A stretch of DNA of 64,000 bases from assembly GCF_021029445.1 (NCBI RefSeq), contig NZ_CP072610.1:3844001-3908000 (forward strand), written 5' to 3'. The stretch is from Pseudomonas wenzhouensis. GTDB lineage: Bacteria; Pseudomonadota; Gammaproteobacteria; Pseudomonadales; Pseudomonadaceae. The notes under the pieces were generated by a model. It did not search any database. It had not been told where the DNA came from and saw only the letters and a list, made by a program, of their open reading frames with translations. This document shows, one piece after another, positions 1 through 8,823 of the stretch. The position numbers and the translations under genes were made by a program. The stretch's first letter is position 1, and each line of letters begins with the position of its first letter.

Positions 1-294
1 ACGTTCGGCCTCAGGGGCAGTGACAGCGATGCGCTTACCCAATGCCTTGACCAGCGGGATGGCGGAATTACCCGCCGTGGCGATGGCCTGGGCCAGCGCC
101 GGGTAATCATAGAGTTCGGCCTTGCAGGCGGCCTCGATGGGCGCCACGGCCTCGGCGGGGATCAGCCCCACGCGCGCCTCAGCCCGCGCCAGGGCGGCCT
201 CGAAGTCGAGCATGCCCTGCACCCGCCCGGCGTCGCAGAAGATCGCGCGCATGGCCGGCGCGGTGAAATAGGCATCGAAAAGTTGGTTGCTCAC
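1..294 (-). CDS. pcaB: 3-carboxy-cis,cis-muconate cycloisomerase, N-terminal part (cut by window edge)
   Basis: This is the N-terminal 98 residues of the fumarase/aspartase-superfamily lactonizing enzyme that converts 3-carboxy-cis,cis-muconate to 4-carboxymuconolactone in the protocatechuate branch. The protein begins (V)SNQLFDAYFTAPAMRAIF and continues with MLDFEAALARAEA, which is how I remember PcaB of pseudomonads starting. The start is a GTG preceded by AGGAGCG at good spacing; no in-frame ATG fits better. The rest of the gene, including the catalytic C-terminal half, lies beyond position 1. It follows pcaF on the same strand after a gap holding a repeat, so it is probably the next cistron of the catIJ-pcaF unit. 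Confidence 0.9.
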   Translation of the reverse strand, partial: MSNQLFDAYFTAPAMRAIFCDAGRVQGMLDFEAALARAEARVGLIPAEAVAPIEAACKAELYDYPALAQAIATAGNSAIPLVKALGKRIAVTAPEAER

Positions 295-399
295 GCGCGC
301 AACGCTCCTGGGAAAAATGTACGGCTAGTGTGGCATCAACCGGCGGCGCCGCGCACGGCACCGTGGGAGGGGCGTAGGGGGGGCCGGGCGGCGATCCGT

Positions 400-441
400 T
401 TTAGCCCACCGCCGTAAATGGTGGGCTGAAGCCCACCCTAC
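400..441. repeat. Palindromic intergenic repeat, family C
   Basis: TTTAGCCCACC followed 9 bases later by GGTGGGCTGAAGCCCACC and CTAC. It forms a GGTGGGC/GCCCACC hairpin between pcaF and pcaB. A second copy lies at 26704..26774. Confidence 0.7.
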
Positions 442-456
442 AGTGCTCGACAGGCC

Positions 457-1662
457 TCACACCCGCTCGATGGCCAGCGCCAGGCCCTGGCCGACGCCCA
501 CGCACATGGTCGCCAGACCGAGCTTGCCGCCGGTCTTTTCCAGGTGATGCACGGCGGTAAGCACCAGGCGGTTGCCGCTCATGCCCAGCGGGTGACCGAG
601 GGCGATGGCGCCGCCGTTCGGGTTGACCTTGGGGCTGTCGTCCGGCAGACCGAGGTCGCGGGTGACGGCCAGGCCCTGGGCGGCGAAGGCTTCGTTCAGC
701 TCGATCACATCGAACTGCTCGATGCTCAGGTTCAGCCGCGCCAGCAGCTTGCGCACCGCCGGCACCGGGCCGACGCCCATGATGCGCGGAGCCACGCCGC
801 CGCTGGCCATGCCCAACACCTTGGCGCGTGGCTTGAGGCCGTACTTCTGCACCGCTTCAGCGGACGCCAGGATCATCGCCGAGGCGCCGTCGTTGAGGCC
901 CGAGGCGTTGCCGGCGGTGACGGTCTTGCCGTCACCGTTGACCGGTTTGAGTTTGGCCAGGCCTTCGGCGGTGGTGTCGGCACGCGGGTGCTCGTCACGC
1001 TCGACGACGATCTCGCCCTTCTTGGTCTTGATCACCACCGGGACAATTTCCTCGGCGTAGTAACCGCTCTCCTGAGCGGCTGCCGCACGCTGCTGGCTAC
1101 GCAGGCCGAAGGCGTCCTGGTCGGCGCGGCTGACGCCGTAATCCTCGGCGACGTTGTCACCGGTGACCGGCATCGGATCGACGCCGTACTGCTCTTTCAT
1201 CAGCGGGTTGACGAAGCGCCAGCCCAGGGTGGTGTCTTCCAGCTTCTGGCTACGGCCAAAGGCGCTGTCGGCCTTGCCCATCACGTAGGGCGCGCGGGTC
1301 ATCGACTCGACGCCAGCGGCGATGGCCAACTCCATCTCGCCCGAGGCGATGGCGCGGAAGGCGGCGCCCACCGCTTCCATGCCCGAGGCGCACAGGCGGT
1401 TGAGGGTCACGCCCGGCACCGTTTCCGGCAGACCGGCGAGCAGCAGGGCCATGCGCGCCACGTTGCGGTTGTCCTCGCCGGACTGGTTGGCGCAGCCCAT
1501 GAACACTTCATCAACTGCCGACCAGTCGACCTGCGGGTTACGCTCGACCAGCGCCTTGAGCGGAATCGCCGCCAGGTCGTCGGCGCGCACCGCCGACAGC
1601 GCGCCATTGAGGCGACCAATCGGCGTGCGCACGGCGTCGCAGATGAATACGTCGCGGCTCAT
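457..1662 (-). CDS. pcaF: Beta-ketoadipyl-CoA thiolase
   Basis: 401 residues, the usual length of degradative thiolases. It cleaves beta-ketoadipyl-CoA with CoA to succinyl-CoA and acetyl-CoA, the last step of the beta-ketoadipate pathway. The nucleophilic Cys91 lies in LNRLCASGMEAV, His357 in GHPLGMSG and the second active-site Cys387 in CVGVGQG, so the catalytic set is complete. The ATG overlaps the stop of the upstream CoA-transferase B gene by 4 bases (ATGA), which indicates translational coupling. A fatty-acid thiolase is the alternative, but its position directly after catIJ-type genes and before pcaB settles the role. Confidence 0.95.
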   Translation of the reverse strand: MSRDVFICDAVRTPIGRLNGALSAVRADDLAAIPLKALVERNPQVDWSAVDEVFMGCANQSGEDNRNVARMALLLAGLPETVPGVTLNRLCASGMEAVGAAFRAIASGEMELAIAAGVESMTRAPYVMGKADSAFGRSQKLEDTTLGWRFVNPLMKEQYGVDPMPVTGDNVAEDYGVSRADQDAFGLRSQQRAAAAQESGYYAEEIVPVVIKTKKGEIVVERDEHPRADTTAEGLAKLKPVNGDGKTVTAGNASGLNDGASAMILASAEAVQKYGLKPRAKVLGMASGGVAPRIMGVGPVPAVRKLLARLNLSIEQFDVIELNEAFAAQGLAVTRDLGLPDDSPKVNPNGGAIALGHPLGMSGNRLVLTAVHHLEKTGGKLGLATMCVGVGQGLALAIERV

Positions 1663-2441
1663 TCTTCACCCCCAGCCTGGCCGTGGGCGGCAGCGGTGCG
1701 CGCTTCCAGATCACGCAGGGCGGCCAGTTCCGCGGCGGTCGGCGCCTCGGTGGTGCCCACGCTGTCGGCGAAACGAATCTGCCAGCCGGTGTTCTCGATC
1801 ACCTGCTCGCGGGTCACGCCCGGATGCAGCGAGGTAACGATGAATTCGTTGGTGCCGGCTTCCGGCTCCATGATGCACAGGTCGGTGATGATCGCCACCG
1901 GGCCTTCGCCCGGCAGGCCGAGGCGCTTACGATGATCGCCGCCTTCGCCATGGCCGACCGAGGTGATGAAGGCCAGCTTGTCGACGAAGGTGCGATGGCC
2001 CTGCTTGAGGATGATCAGCACCTTCTTCGCCGAGCCTGCGATTTCCGGCGCGCCACCGGCGCCCGGCAGGCGCACTTTCGGCGCGTGGTAATCGCCGATC
2101 ACGGTGGTGTTGATGTTGCCGTACTTGTCGACCTGGGCGGCGCCGAGAAAGCCGACATCGATGCGCCCGCCCTGCAGCCAGTAGCGGAAGATTTCGCCGG
2201 TCGGTACCACGGTGTCGGCGGTTTCGGCCAGTTCGCCGTCACCGATGGACAACGGCAGCACGCTCGGCTTGGCGCCAATAGGGCCGGATTCGTAGATCAG
2301 TACCACTTCCGGGGCATGGGTCAGGCGCGCCAGGTTGGCGGCCTTGGATGGCAGGCCGATGCCGACGAAGCAGACGCTGCCATTGCCGAGGCGGCGTGCG
2401 GCAGCCACGGTCATCATTTCATTGGTGTTGAACGCGCTCAT
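1659..2441 (-). CDS. catJ: 3-oxoadipate CoA-transferase subunit B (CatJ type)
   Basis: 260-residue beta subunit that, with the next gene upstream, transfers CoA from succinyl-CoA to beta-ketoadipate. The catalytic Glu sits in YESGPIGAKP near residue 51, the class I CoA-transferase active site. The protein resembles the long CatJ of P. knackmussii B13 (about 260 residues, from memory) rather than the short 213-residue PcaJ of P. putida. An in-frame GTG lies one codon earlier, but GGGAGG is better spaced for this ATG, which overlaps the catI stop by one base (TGATG). Often simply labelled pcaJ. Confidence 0.9.
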   Translation of the reverse strand: MSAFNTNEMMTVAAARRLGNGSVCFVGIGLPSKAANLARLTHAPEVVLIYESGPIGAKPSVLPLSIGDGELAETADTVVPTGEIFRYWLQGGRIDVGFLGAAQVDKYGNINTTVIGDYHAPKVRLPGAGGAPEIAGSAKKVLIILKQGHRTFVDKLAFITSVGHGEGGDHRKRLGLPGEGPVAIITDLCIMEPEAGTNEFIVTSLHPGVTREQVIENTGWQIRFADSVGTTEAPTAAELAALRDLEARTAAAHGQAGGEE

Positions 2442-3292
2442 CACTTGGCCTCCCCATTCACTTTCGCCTGGTACTGCGCAAAATCCTCGGTGCCACGGAT
2501 GTACTCATCGATCCAGGCGGTGAAGGTGTCGCGGTCGCGGGCAATCGGGTCCCAGGCCTGGTAGAAGCGGTTGTCACGCTCGTAGTAGCCATGGGCGTAG
2601 GACGGATGGGCGCCGCCAGGCACCACGCAGACCGCGCTGATGGCCCAGGTCGGCAGCACACAGGCGTTCATCGGCGCCTGCAGGTCGTCGACGATTTCTT
2701 CCACCGTGACGATGCAGCGCTTGGCCGCCAGGGCGGCTTCCTTCTGCACACCGAGGATGCCCTGGATCAGCACATTGCCTTTGCGGTCGGCCTTCTGCGC
2801 GTGGATCACGGTGACGTCCGGGCGCACGCTGGGGATCGCGGCCAGCTTCTCGCCGCTGAACGGGCAGTCGATGAATTTGATGTCCGGGTTGACCTTGACC
2901 AGGTCGGAACCCTGGTAGCCACGCAGCACGGCGAACGGCAGGTTGGAGGCACCGGCCACGTAGGCGTTGGCCATGGCGGCGTGGCTGTGCTCGCTGATTT
3001 CCAGCTTGTGCGGCCAGTGCTTCTCCACCGCGTCGCGCAGGCGGTGCAGCGAACCGACACCGGGGTTACCGCCCCAGGAGAAGGTCAGCTTGCGCGCGCA
3101 ACCGGCGCCGATCAGCAGGTCATAGACCAAGTCCGGAGTCATGCGCACCAGGTGCAGGTCTTGCTTGCCCTGGCGGATGATCTCGTGCGCGGCGGCAGTG
3201 GGAATCAGGTGAGTGAAGCCTTCGAGGGCGACGCAATCGCCGTCGTGGACATGGCGCGAAATGGCCTCGCGCAGGGTGATGATGTCGGCCAT
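2441..3292 (-). CDS. catI: 3-oxoadipate CoA-transferase subunit A (CatI type)
   Basis: 283-residue alpha subunit partnering CatJ. The sequence contains ALEGFTHLIP near residue 22, FSWGGNPGVGSLHR and YERDNRFYQAWDPIARDR, which match my memory of CatI of P. knackmussii. The open frame extends 40 codons further upstream, but that stretch crosses the PcaR operator and looks non-coding; the ATG of MADIITLRE is the family start. It is the first cistron of catI-catJ-pcaF(-pcaB). A PcaR-type operator lies about 80-120 bases upstream, so induction by beta-ketoadipate through PcaR is likely. Confidence 0.9.
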   Translation of the reverse strand: MADIITLREAISRHVHDGDCVALEGFTHLIPTAAAHEIIRQGKQDLHLVRMTPDLVYDLLIGAGCARKLTFSWGGNPGVGSLHRLRDAVEKHWPHKLEISEHSHAAMANAYVAGASNLPFAVLRGYQGSDLVKVNPDIKFIDCPFSGEKLAAIPSVRPDVTVIHAQKADRKGNVLIQGILGVQKEAALAAKRCIVTVEEIVDDLQAPMNACVLPTWAISAVCVVPGGAHPSYAHGYYERDNRFYQAWDPIARDRDTFTAWIDEYIRGTEDFAQYQAKVNGEAK

Positions 3293-3373
3293 CGTTGGAG
3301 GTCTCTTCAGGTTGCAGGTGCCACCGTTCCAGGGTGGCGAGTGAGCCCAGATTAGGGCGGTGCATCCGGCCAA

Positions 3374-3413
3374 ACAATCCGATAATCGCCTTATCGTGCG
3401 ATTATCGAACAAT
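3374..3413 (-). promoter_or_regulatory. PcaR operator upstream of catIJ-pcaF
   Basis: On the minus strand the site reads GTTCGATAATCGCAC, then GATAAG, then GCGATTATCGGATT: an inverted pair of CGATAATCGC/GCGATTATCG. The first half equals the 15-base PcaR site I remember from P. putida pcaIJ. A related site precedes pcaR at 16525. It is placed to control catI. Confidence 0.8.
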
Positions 3414-3436
3414 TCCTGAATGCATACGCCAGCGCC

Positions 3437-4717
3437 TTACAGCAGATTCCAGGTGTAACTGAGGATCAGCCGGTTCTCGTCGATATCGCTGCGGTAGTTG
3501 GAGCGGGCAACGACATTGCGCACCCGCACATTCAGGCCTTTGAGCGAACCGCTTTGCAGGGTGTAGCCAATGTCCAGATCACGCTCCCAATCCTGCCCCT
3601 CGTAGCGCGGGCCGCCGCGATTGGTGGCCTGGGCGTCGACATTGTCGCCACGGATGTAACGCACTCCGGCCACCAGACCGGGTACGCCCATGGCGGTGAA
3701 GTCGTAGTCGTAGCGCAGTTGCCAGGAGCGCTCGTCGGCGGAGGCGAACTCGAACGTGGGCACCTCGTTGCCCAGCGGCGTGACATTGGCGAACACGCGG
3801 GGAAAAGCCGTATCGCCGAACATCGCCTGGTAACCGGCATAGAAGGTATGCCCGCCGTACCTGGCCGAAAGCAGGGCAAACAGCGCCTGGTTGTCGATAT
3901 CGCCGAGCAGGCCCTTGCCGTCTTCGCTGGAGTCGTAGAAGCCGAGGTTGGCGCCCAGCGTCCAGGCGCCCAGCGGCTCGCTGTGCTTGAAGCCGAGGAA
4001 GCGCTGCTGGTAGATGTCCTCGAGCTGGCCGTACCAGGCACTCAGCGAGCTGCGTGCACTATTGAAGGCATAGTCGCCGCCGGCATAGTTGAAGGCATCG
4101 CTGGTTGCCCCGCGCTGCGGCAGATGGCCGAGCATGGCCAGCATCTTGTCGTCGCCGGCCTCGTTGCGCAGGCTGGTGGAATTGAGGTGGCCGGCCTGCA
4201 GGGTCAGGCCGGCGAACTCGTTGGAGACCAGGCTCACGCCCTGGTAACTGGGCGGCAGCAGGCGAATGTCGGAGAAGCTCAGCACCGGCAGGTTGGGTTG
4301 CAGCTCGCCCACCTTCAGCTCGGTCTTGGACACCCGCATCTTTGCCGCCACACCCAGGCGGCTGTAGTCATCTGCTGCCTTGCCGCTCTCGCGAGTGGGC
4401 AACAGGCCGCTGTTGACCCGATCGGGGCTGCTGTCGAGCTTGATGCCGAGCAGGCCGATGGCATCGACGCCAAACCCTACCGGCCCCGGCGTGTAGCCGG
4501 ATTTGACGTTGAGGATAAAGCCCTGCGCCCACTCCTCGGCCCTGGATTGCCGGTTCGGCCCGACGATGTCGGAGAAGTCGCGGCTGAAGTAGTAGTTGCG
4601 CGCCGTCAGGGTGGCGCTGGCATCGTCGATGAAACCGCCCTCGCCGGCCTGGCTCAGGCTCGGCAGGCAGGCGGCGATGGCGGTGGACAGCAGGCAAAGA
4701 CGTGGGGTGTGGGTCAT
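3437..4717 (-). CDS. benF: OprD-family outer-membrane porin, probable benzoate porin BenF
   Basis: 426 residues with a Sec signal peptide ending in LPSLSQA at about residue 24. The mature part has the OprD-family N-terminus ([22 protein letters not shown]) and a C-terminal strand ending SYTWNLL. The 18-stranded OprD porins carry carboxylates across the outer membrane. Family membership is clear from sequence. The benzoate assignment rests on position: it is the last gene of the benABCDK-catBCA-benE series, as in the P. putida ben cluster. A gap of 199 bases holding family B repeats separates it from benE, so it may have its own promoter. Confidence 0.82.
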   Translation of the reverse strand: MTHTPRLCLLSTAIAACLPSLSQAGEGGFIDDASATLTARNYYFSRDFSDIVGPNRQSRAEEWAQGFILNVKSGYTPGPVGFGVDAIGLLGIKLDSSPDRVNSGLLPTRESGKAADDYSRLGVAAKMRVSKTELKVGELQPNLPVLSFSDIRLLPPSYQGVSLVSNEFAGLTLQAGHLNSTSLRNEAGDDKMLAMLGHLPQRGATSDAFNYAGGDYAFNSARSSLSAWYGQLEDIYQQRFLGFKHSEPLGAWTLGANLGFYDSSEDGKGLLGDIDNQALFALLSARYGGHTFYAGYQAMFGDTAFPRVFANVTPLGNEVPTFEFASADERSWQLRYDYDFTAMGVPGLVAGVRYIRGDNVDAQATNRGGPRYEGQDWERDLDIGYTLQSGSLKGLNVRVRNVVARSNYRSDIDENRLILSYTWNLL

Positions 4718-4806
4718 GGCTCGTACTCTTTGTTGTTATCGAGGTTGCAGAAACCCATCCGGCAGCCAGGGGGCAGCCGGTTGGGAGGATGAATCGGGTC
4801 TGGATG

Positions 4807-4910
4807 GGGTGCGCGCAGCGCCCCCTACGAAGGCCGAGGTTTCAGCGTGCAGGGTGCGCTGTGCGTACCAGGTATTGCCGTTGCTAGCGGTGCGCACGGC
4901 GCACCCTACG
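4807..4910. repeat. Palindromic intergenic repeats, family B (three degenerate units)
   Basis: Three tandem, partly inverted units of the GTAGGGTGCGC(T/C)GTGCGCACC type fill the benE-benF gap. The clearest is the inverted copy at 4889..4909. Each unit can form a GGTGCGCAC-type hairpin. Other copies are at 14391, 21960 and 31970. Confidence 0.7.
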
Positions 4911-4916
4911 GCCGTC

Positions 4917-6131
4917 TCACTCGCGCAGCGGCGCGGCCCGCGGGGCATTCGTGGCACTTGGCGCTTGCCGCCTTGCCCGCAGCAACAGATGCGCAGCCAG
5001 GCCGAACAACAGCCCCCAGAAGGCTGCCGACAAGCCGAGCAAGGTCACTCCGGAAGCCGTCACCAGAAAGGTGAACAGCCCGGCATCACGCTCCTGTGGC
5101 TCGCTCAGGCTGCGCGCCAGGGCCTCGCTGAAGGCGCCATACAGGGCCAACCCGGCCAGGGCGGCGATCAACGCCGCGGGAAAGGCGGCGAACAGCGACA
5201 CCAGCGTGGCGCCGGCGATGCCGAACACCAGGTAGGCGAGACTGCCGGCCACTGCGGCGACATAACGGCGCTTGGGGTCTTCATGGGCTTCGCGCCCGGT
5301 GCACAGGCTGGCGGTGACCGCCGCCAGGTTCAGGCCATGGCAGCCGAAGGGCGCCAGCAGCACTCCGCCAATGGCGCTGGCACCGATGATGGGGCTGGCC
5401 GGGGTGGCATAGCCGGCATTGCGCAACACCGCCATGCCCGGCATGAATTGTCCGGTCAGCGCCACCAGCACCAGCGGCAGCGCCAGGTTGAGGGTGGCGG
5501 CGAGGCTGAACTCGGGGGCGATCCACTGCGGCGTGGCCAGCTCCAACACCAGCGCCTCGCTACGCAGTTGTCCGCCGAACAGGGTCAGCGCCGCGCCCAC
5601 GGCCAATACGCCGGCCACCGCATAACGCGGCGCCACCCGGCGCAGCAGCAGGTAGGTGACGAACATGCAGGCAATCAGCAGCGGCTGCTCTGGCAGTGCC
5701 TTGAACACCTCGATGCCGAAGGCGAAGAGGATGCCGGCCTGCAACCCTGCCGCGATGGAACCGGGCAGGCGCGCCAGCAGACGGTCGAAGCTGCCGCTCA
5801 GGGCGATCAGCAGCAGGATCAGGTTGGCCACCAGATAGGCACCAATGGCCTGGTTCAGCCCCAGCGTGGGCAGCGCCCCCACCAGCAGCGCACTGCCGGG
5901 GATCGACCAGGCGATCACCACTGGCGTGCGGTAGCGCAGGCTGAGCACGAGACCCAGCACGCCACTGCCGATGGAAATGGCCCAGACCCAGGACGACAAC
6001 AGTGCCTGCGACAGGCCGGCGCTTTCCGCCGCATGAAAGATCAGCACCAGTGGCCCGGCGTAGGAGATGGTGGTGGCGAGCAGCCCGGCCACCAGGGCCG
6101 GCAGGCTGAAATCGTTGAGCAGGGCTTTCAT
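4917..6131 (-). CDS. benE: Benzoate/H+ symporter, BenE family
   Basis: 404-residue integral membrane protein with about a dozen hydrophobic segments across its length. It starts MKALLNDFSLPALVAGLL and carries GYATPASPIIGASAIGGVLL and FGCHGLNLAAVTASLCTGRE, which are characteristic of BenE. It should import benzoate with protons. The open frame runs 79 codons further upstream into palindromic repeats; the chosen ATG has GCGAGGG in front of it and agrees with the family N-terminus. It lies downstream of catA, so this cluster has two unrelated benzoate importers, BenK (MFS) and BenE. Confidence 0.9.
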   Translation of the reverse strand: MKALLNDFSLPALVAGLLATTISYAGPLVLIFHAAESAGLSQALLSSWVWAISIGSGVLGLVLSLRYRTPVVIAWSIPGSALLVGALPTLGLNQAIGAYLVANLILLLIALSGSFDRLLARLPGSIAAGLQAGILFAFGIEVFKALPEQPLLIACMFVTYLLLRRVAPRYAVAGVLAVGAALTLFGGQLRSEALVLELATPQWIAPEFSLAATLNLALPLVLVALTGQFMPGMAVLRNAGYATPASPIIGASAIGGVLLAPFGCHGLNLAAVTASLCTGREAHEDPKRRYVAAVAGSLAYLVFGIAGATLVSLFAAFPAALIAALAGLALYGAFSEALARSLSEPQERDAGLFTFLVTASGVTLLGLSAAFWGLLFGLAAHLLLRARRQAPSATNAPRAAPLRE

Positions 6132-6244
6132 GATCCCTCGCAAGGTCAGGCAGGCGTTTCTTGGGAAACGCTCTTGTTGTGGCCTATCCCATAAGGAGAG
6201 GCTCTTGAGAATGAGGGTGGCAGGCAACACTGCGTTGCCTGCCT

Positions 6245-6358
6245 TGCCCTCTCCCCACCCCTCTCCCAAGAGGAGAGGGAGCTGGATGCAGCGTTCACAT
6301 CCGCGCGCGGCGCTTGTCTCCCCTCTCCCTCCGGGAGAGGGGTTGGGGCAGAGGGTGT
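6245..6358. repeat. Palindromic intergenic repeats, family D (two hairpins)
   Basis: Two hairpins of the CCCTCTCCC..GGGAGAGG type, about 6247..6290 and 6319..6357, fill the catA-benE gap. The same family occurs at 11111 and 38051..38166. Confidence 0.7.
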
Positions 6359-6364
6359 CAGCGA

Positions 6365-7306
6365 TCACGCCCCCTGCAAGGCCCGTGGCCGCGCGCTGCG
6401 CTGTTCGGCCTTGGCGCTGGGTGCCTGTTGCAGCACGAAGTCGAAGGTCAGGGTGGCGAAGCGCTTGCCGTCGAGACCACGGTCACGGACGGCCGCTTCG
6501 TCCTCGACGAACTGGATATCGCCGACCAGGCCGTCGCGGGTGGCATAGGCGAAGTCGTCCCACAGGTACTTTTCACCGGCCAGGTTGATCTGCGTGGTCA
6601 GGTGGCGATGGCCGGGCGCGGAAACGAAAAAGTGGATATGCGCCGGGCGCTGGCCATGGCGGCCGAGCAGATCGAGGCATTCCTGGGTCGGGCCGTCCGG
6701 GGCGCAGCCATAGCCGCAGGGCACGATGCTGCGGGCGCGATAGCGGCCCTCACTGTCGGTGACGATGCGCCGACGCAGGTTGTAATCGCTCTGGCTCTTG
6801 TCGAAGTAGGAATAGTTGCCCTGAGTATTGGCGTGCCACAGATCGACCACCGCACCAGCCACCGGCTTGCCCTGGGTATCGGTCACCACGCCGTCGAGGA
6901 ACATCACCGTGGCGCGATCCAGCTCGCTGCCATCATCCATCCGCGCCTCACCTTCGACCAGCGGAGCGCCAGCAACATAAAGCGGGCCTTCGATGGTGCG
7001 CGGGGTGCCGCCGGTCAGGCCGGCCTCGGCGTCCTTGGCATCCTGCAGCACGTCGAGGAAGTGCTCCAGACCCAGGCCCGGCACCAGCAGGCCAACTTCA
7101 TTGCGGCCACCGAGGCGGTTGAGGTAATCGACGGTCTTCCAGAATTCATCTTCGCTTATCTCCAGATCTTCGATTAGCTTGGCCGCATCGTTGATCAGAC
7201 GCAGCATGATCTGCTTGACCCGTGGGCTGCCCTGGTCGTTGTTTAGGCCGGCAGCCTCCTTGAACAGGGCTTGCATGGCGGCAGTGTGGCTAACTTTAAC
7301 GGTCAT
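6365..7306 (-). CDS. catA: Catechol 1,2-dioxygenase
   Basis: 313 residues. Intradiol Fe(III) dioxygenase that cleaves catechol to cis,cis-muconate. The four iron ligands are visible: Tyr165 in GNYSYFD, Tyr199 in PCGYGCAP, and His223 and His225 in RPAHIHFF. The helical N-terminal dimerization domain (about residues 1-100) is present. It is the third gene of catBCA, 30 bases after catC. GAGGTACGCC precedes the ATG. A chlorocatechol dioxygenase is the alternative, but the length and benzoate-cluster context favour the housekeeping enzyme. Confidence 0.96.
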   Translation of the reverse strand: MTVKVSHTAAMQALFKEAAGLNNDQGSPRVKQIMLRLINDAAKLIEDLEISEDEFWKTVDYLNRLGGRNEVGLLVPGLGLEHFLDVLQDAKDAEAGLTGGTPRTIEGPLYVAGAPLVEGEARMDDGSELDRATVMFLDGVVTDTQGKPVAGAVVDLWHANTQGNYSYFDKSQSDYNLRRRIVTDSEGRYRARSIVPCGYGCAPDGPTQECLDLLGRHGQRPAHIHFFVSAPGHRHLTTQINLAGEKYLWDDFAYATRDGLVGDIQFVEDEAAVRDRGLDGKRFATLTFDFVLQQAPSAKAEQRSARPRALQGA

Positions 7307-7336
7307 GATGGCGTACCTCGTTGTTGTTCTGAGAGA

Positions 7337-7627
7337 TCAGCGGTCGTCGGCATGGATCGACGAGGGATGCCGGCACAGCGGCGTGACCTCGATATCCATG
7401 TAGGGAAACAGCGGCAGTTGCAGCAGGGTGTCGTGCAGCGCCTCGACGCTGGCCACGTCGAATACGCTGTAGTTGGCGTAGTGCCCGGCAATGCGCCACA
7501 GGTGGCGCCAGGTGCCCTCGCGCATCAGGCGCTGGGCCAGTTCCTTCTCCTCGGCCTTGATCTGCGCGGCGCGGGCCGGGTCCATATCGGCCGGTAGTTT
7601 TACGGTCATCTTGACGTGGAACAGCAT
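7337..7627 (-). CDS. catC: Muconolactone delta-isomerase
   Basis: 96 residues, full family length. It isomerizes muconolactone to beta-ketoadipate enol-lactone in the cytoplasm as a homodecamer (family knowledge). It begins MLFHVKMTVKLPADMD and contains GTWRHLWRIAGHYANYSVFDV, the conserved CatC core. A strong GGAGG precedes the ATG. It sits 16 bases after catB and before catA, the usual catBCA order. Confidence 0.96.
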   Translation of the reverse strand: MLFHVKMTVKLPADMDPARAAQIKAEEKELAQRLMREGTWRHLWRIAGHYANYSVFDVASVEALHDTLLQLPLFPYMDIEVTPLCRHPSSIHADDR

Positions 7628-7643
7628 GGGGATTGCCTCCGTT

Positions 7644-8765
7644 TCACTTACGGGCGAAGAACGCCAGGCGCTCTTCGTCCAGGGTCAGGCCCAGGCCGGG
7701 GGTACGCGGCACCTGCAGGGCAAAATCACGGTATTGCGGCGCCTCGGTGACGATTTCCTCAGTCAGCAGCAACGGGCCGAACAGCTCGGTGCCCCAGGTC
7801 AGTTGCTTGAGGGTGAGAAAGGCGTGGGCCGAGGCCAGAGTGCCGATGGCGCCTTCGAGCATGGTCCCGCCGTACAGGGCGATACCGGCGGCTTCAGCGA
7901 TGGCGGCGGTGCGCAGCACGGCGCGCGGGCCGCCGTTCTTGGCGATCTTCAGGGCGAAGACAGACGCGGCGCCGTCGGCCGCCAGGCTGAAGGCGTCCTC
8001 GACGCTTTCGATGGATTCGTCGGCCATGATCGGCGCCGGGCTGCGCTGATTCAGACGCACCTGACCGGCGCGGTTGATGCGGGAAATCGGCTGTTCGATC
8101 AGATCGATGCCGTTGTCACCCAGCACCTGGCAGGCGCGGATGGCCTGGGACTCGTCCCAGCCCTGGTTGACGTCGACGCGCACACTGCCGCGCTCGCCCA
8201 GGGCTTTTTTGATGGCGATAACGTGCTTGAAGTCGGCATTGACCTCGTTGGCACCGATCTTCAGCTTGAAGATGCGGTGGCGGCGCACATCCAGCATCTG
8301 CTCGGCTTCGGCGATGTCCTTGGCGGTGTCGCCGCTGGCCAATGTCCAGGCCACTTCCAGGCTGTCACGCACGCGGCCGCCGAGCAGCTCGCTGACCGGC
8401 AGGCCGAGGCGCTTGCCCTGGGCATCGAGCAATGCGCTTTCGATACCGGATTTGGCGAAGGTGTTGCCCTTGGCAATCTTGTCCAGGCGCTGCATGCAGG
8501 CGTTGACGTTGGCCGCGTCCTGGCCGAGCAGCACCGGCGCCAGGTGGCTGTCGATGTTCTGCTTGATGCTCTCCGGGCTTTCGTTGCCGTAGGCCAGGCC
8601 ACCGATGGTGGTGGCCTCGCCGATGCCTTCGATGCCGTCGCTGCAGCGCAGGCGGATGATCACCAGCGTCTGCTGCTGCATGGTGTGCATGGCCAGCTTG
8701 TGCGGGCGGATGGTCGGCAGGTCGACGATGGTCGCCGTCAGGCTTTCGATCAGGACGTGGCTCAT
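7644..8765 (-). CDS. catB: Muconate cycloisomerase
   Basis: 373 residues. Enolase-superfamily enzyme that lactonizes cis,cis-muconate to muconolactone. The full active site is present at standard numbering: Lys167 and Lys169 in FKLKIG, metal ligands Asp198 (RVDVNQGW), Glu224 (LIEQP) and Asp249 (MADES), and Lys273 (ALKIAK). It is first in catBCA but lies 58 bases downstream of benK on the same strand, not divergent from a catR as in P. putida. GGAAGAG precedes the ATG. Confidence 0.96.
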   Translation of the reverse strand: MSHVLIESLTATIVDLPTIRPHKLAMHTMQQQTLVIIRLRCSDGIEGIGEATTIGGLAYGNESPESIKQNIDSHLAPVLLGQDAANVNACMQRLDKIAKGNTFAKSGIESALLDAQGKRLGLPVSELLGGRVRDSLEVAWTLASGDTAKDIAEAEQMLDVRRHRIFKLKIGANEVNADFKHVIAIKKALGERGSVRVDVNQGWDESQAIRACQVLGDNGIDLIEQPISRINRAGQVRLNQRSPAPIMADESIESVEDAFSLAADGAASVFALKIAKNGGPRAVLRTAAIAEAAGIALYGGTMLEGAIGTLASAHAFLTLKQLTWGTELFGPLLLTEEIVTEAPQYRDFALQVPRTPGLGLTLDEERLAFFARK

Positions 8766-8785
8766 TTCACTCTTCCAATCAGTCG

Positions 8786-8808
8786 CCCTCCCCTGAACAC
8801 GGGGAGGG
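8786..8808 (-). other. Intercistronic hairpin between benK and catB
   Basis: CCCTCCCC-TGAACAC-GGGGAGGG is a perfect 8-bp stem. No T-run follows on the minus strand, so it is a candidate RNA processing or stability element rather than a full terminator. Confidence 0.5.
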
Positions 8809-8823
8809 TCGAGGGTTAAAGGC

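Noticed and set aside
544..2564. Long plus-strand frames over pcaF and catJ
   Set aside because: Antisense shadows; the minus-strand genes have complete active sites.
4596..6194. 532-codon open frame on the plus strand
   Set aside because: Antisense to benE; composition is Gln/Gly/Arg-rich, as expected from the complement of a hydrophobic protein.
6132..6368. 79-codon upstream extension of benE
   Set aside because: It translates family D repeats; the downstream ATG has a ribosome binding site and the family N-terminus.
8766..8823. A BenR or CatR site before catB
   Set aside because: No TGCA-N6-GGATA and no LysR T-N11-A dyad in the 58-base gap that I would defend; only a hairpin.
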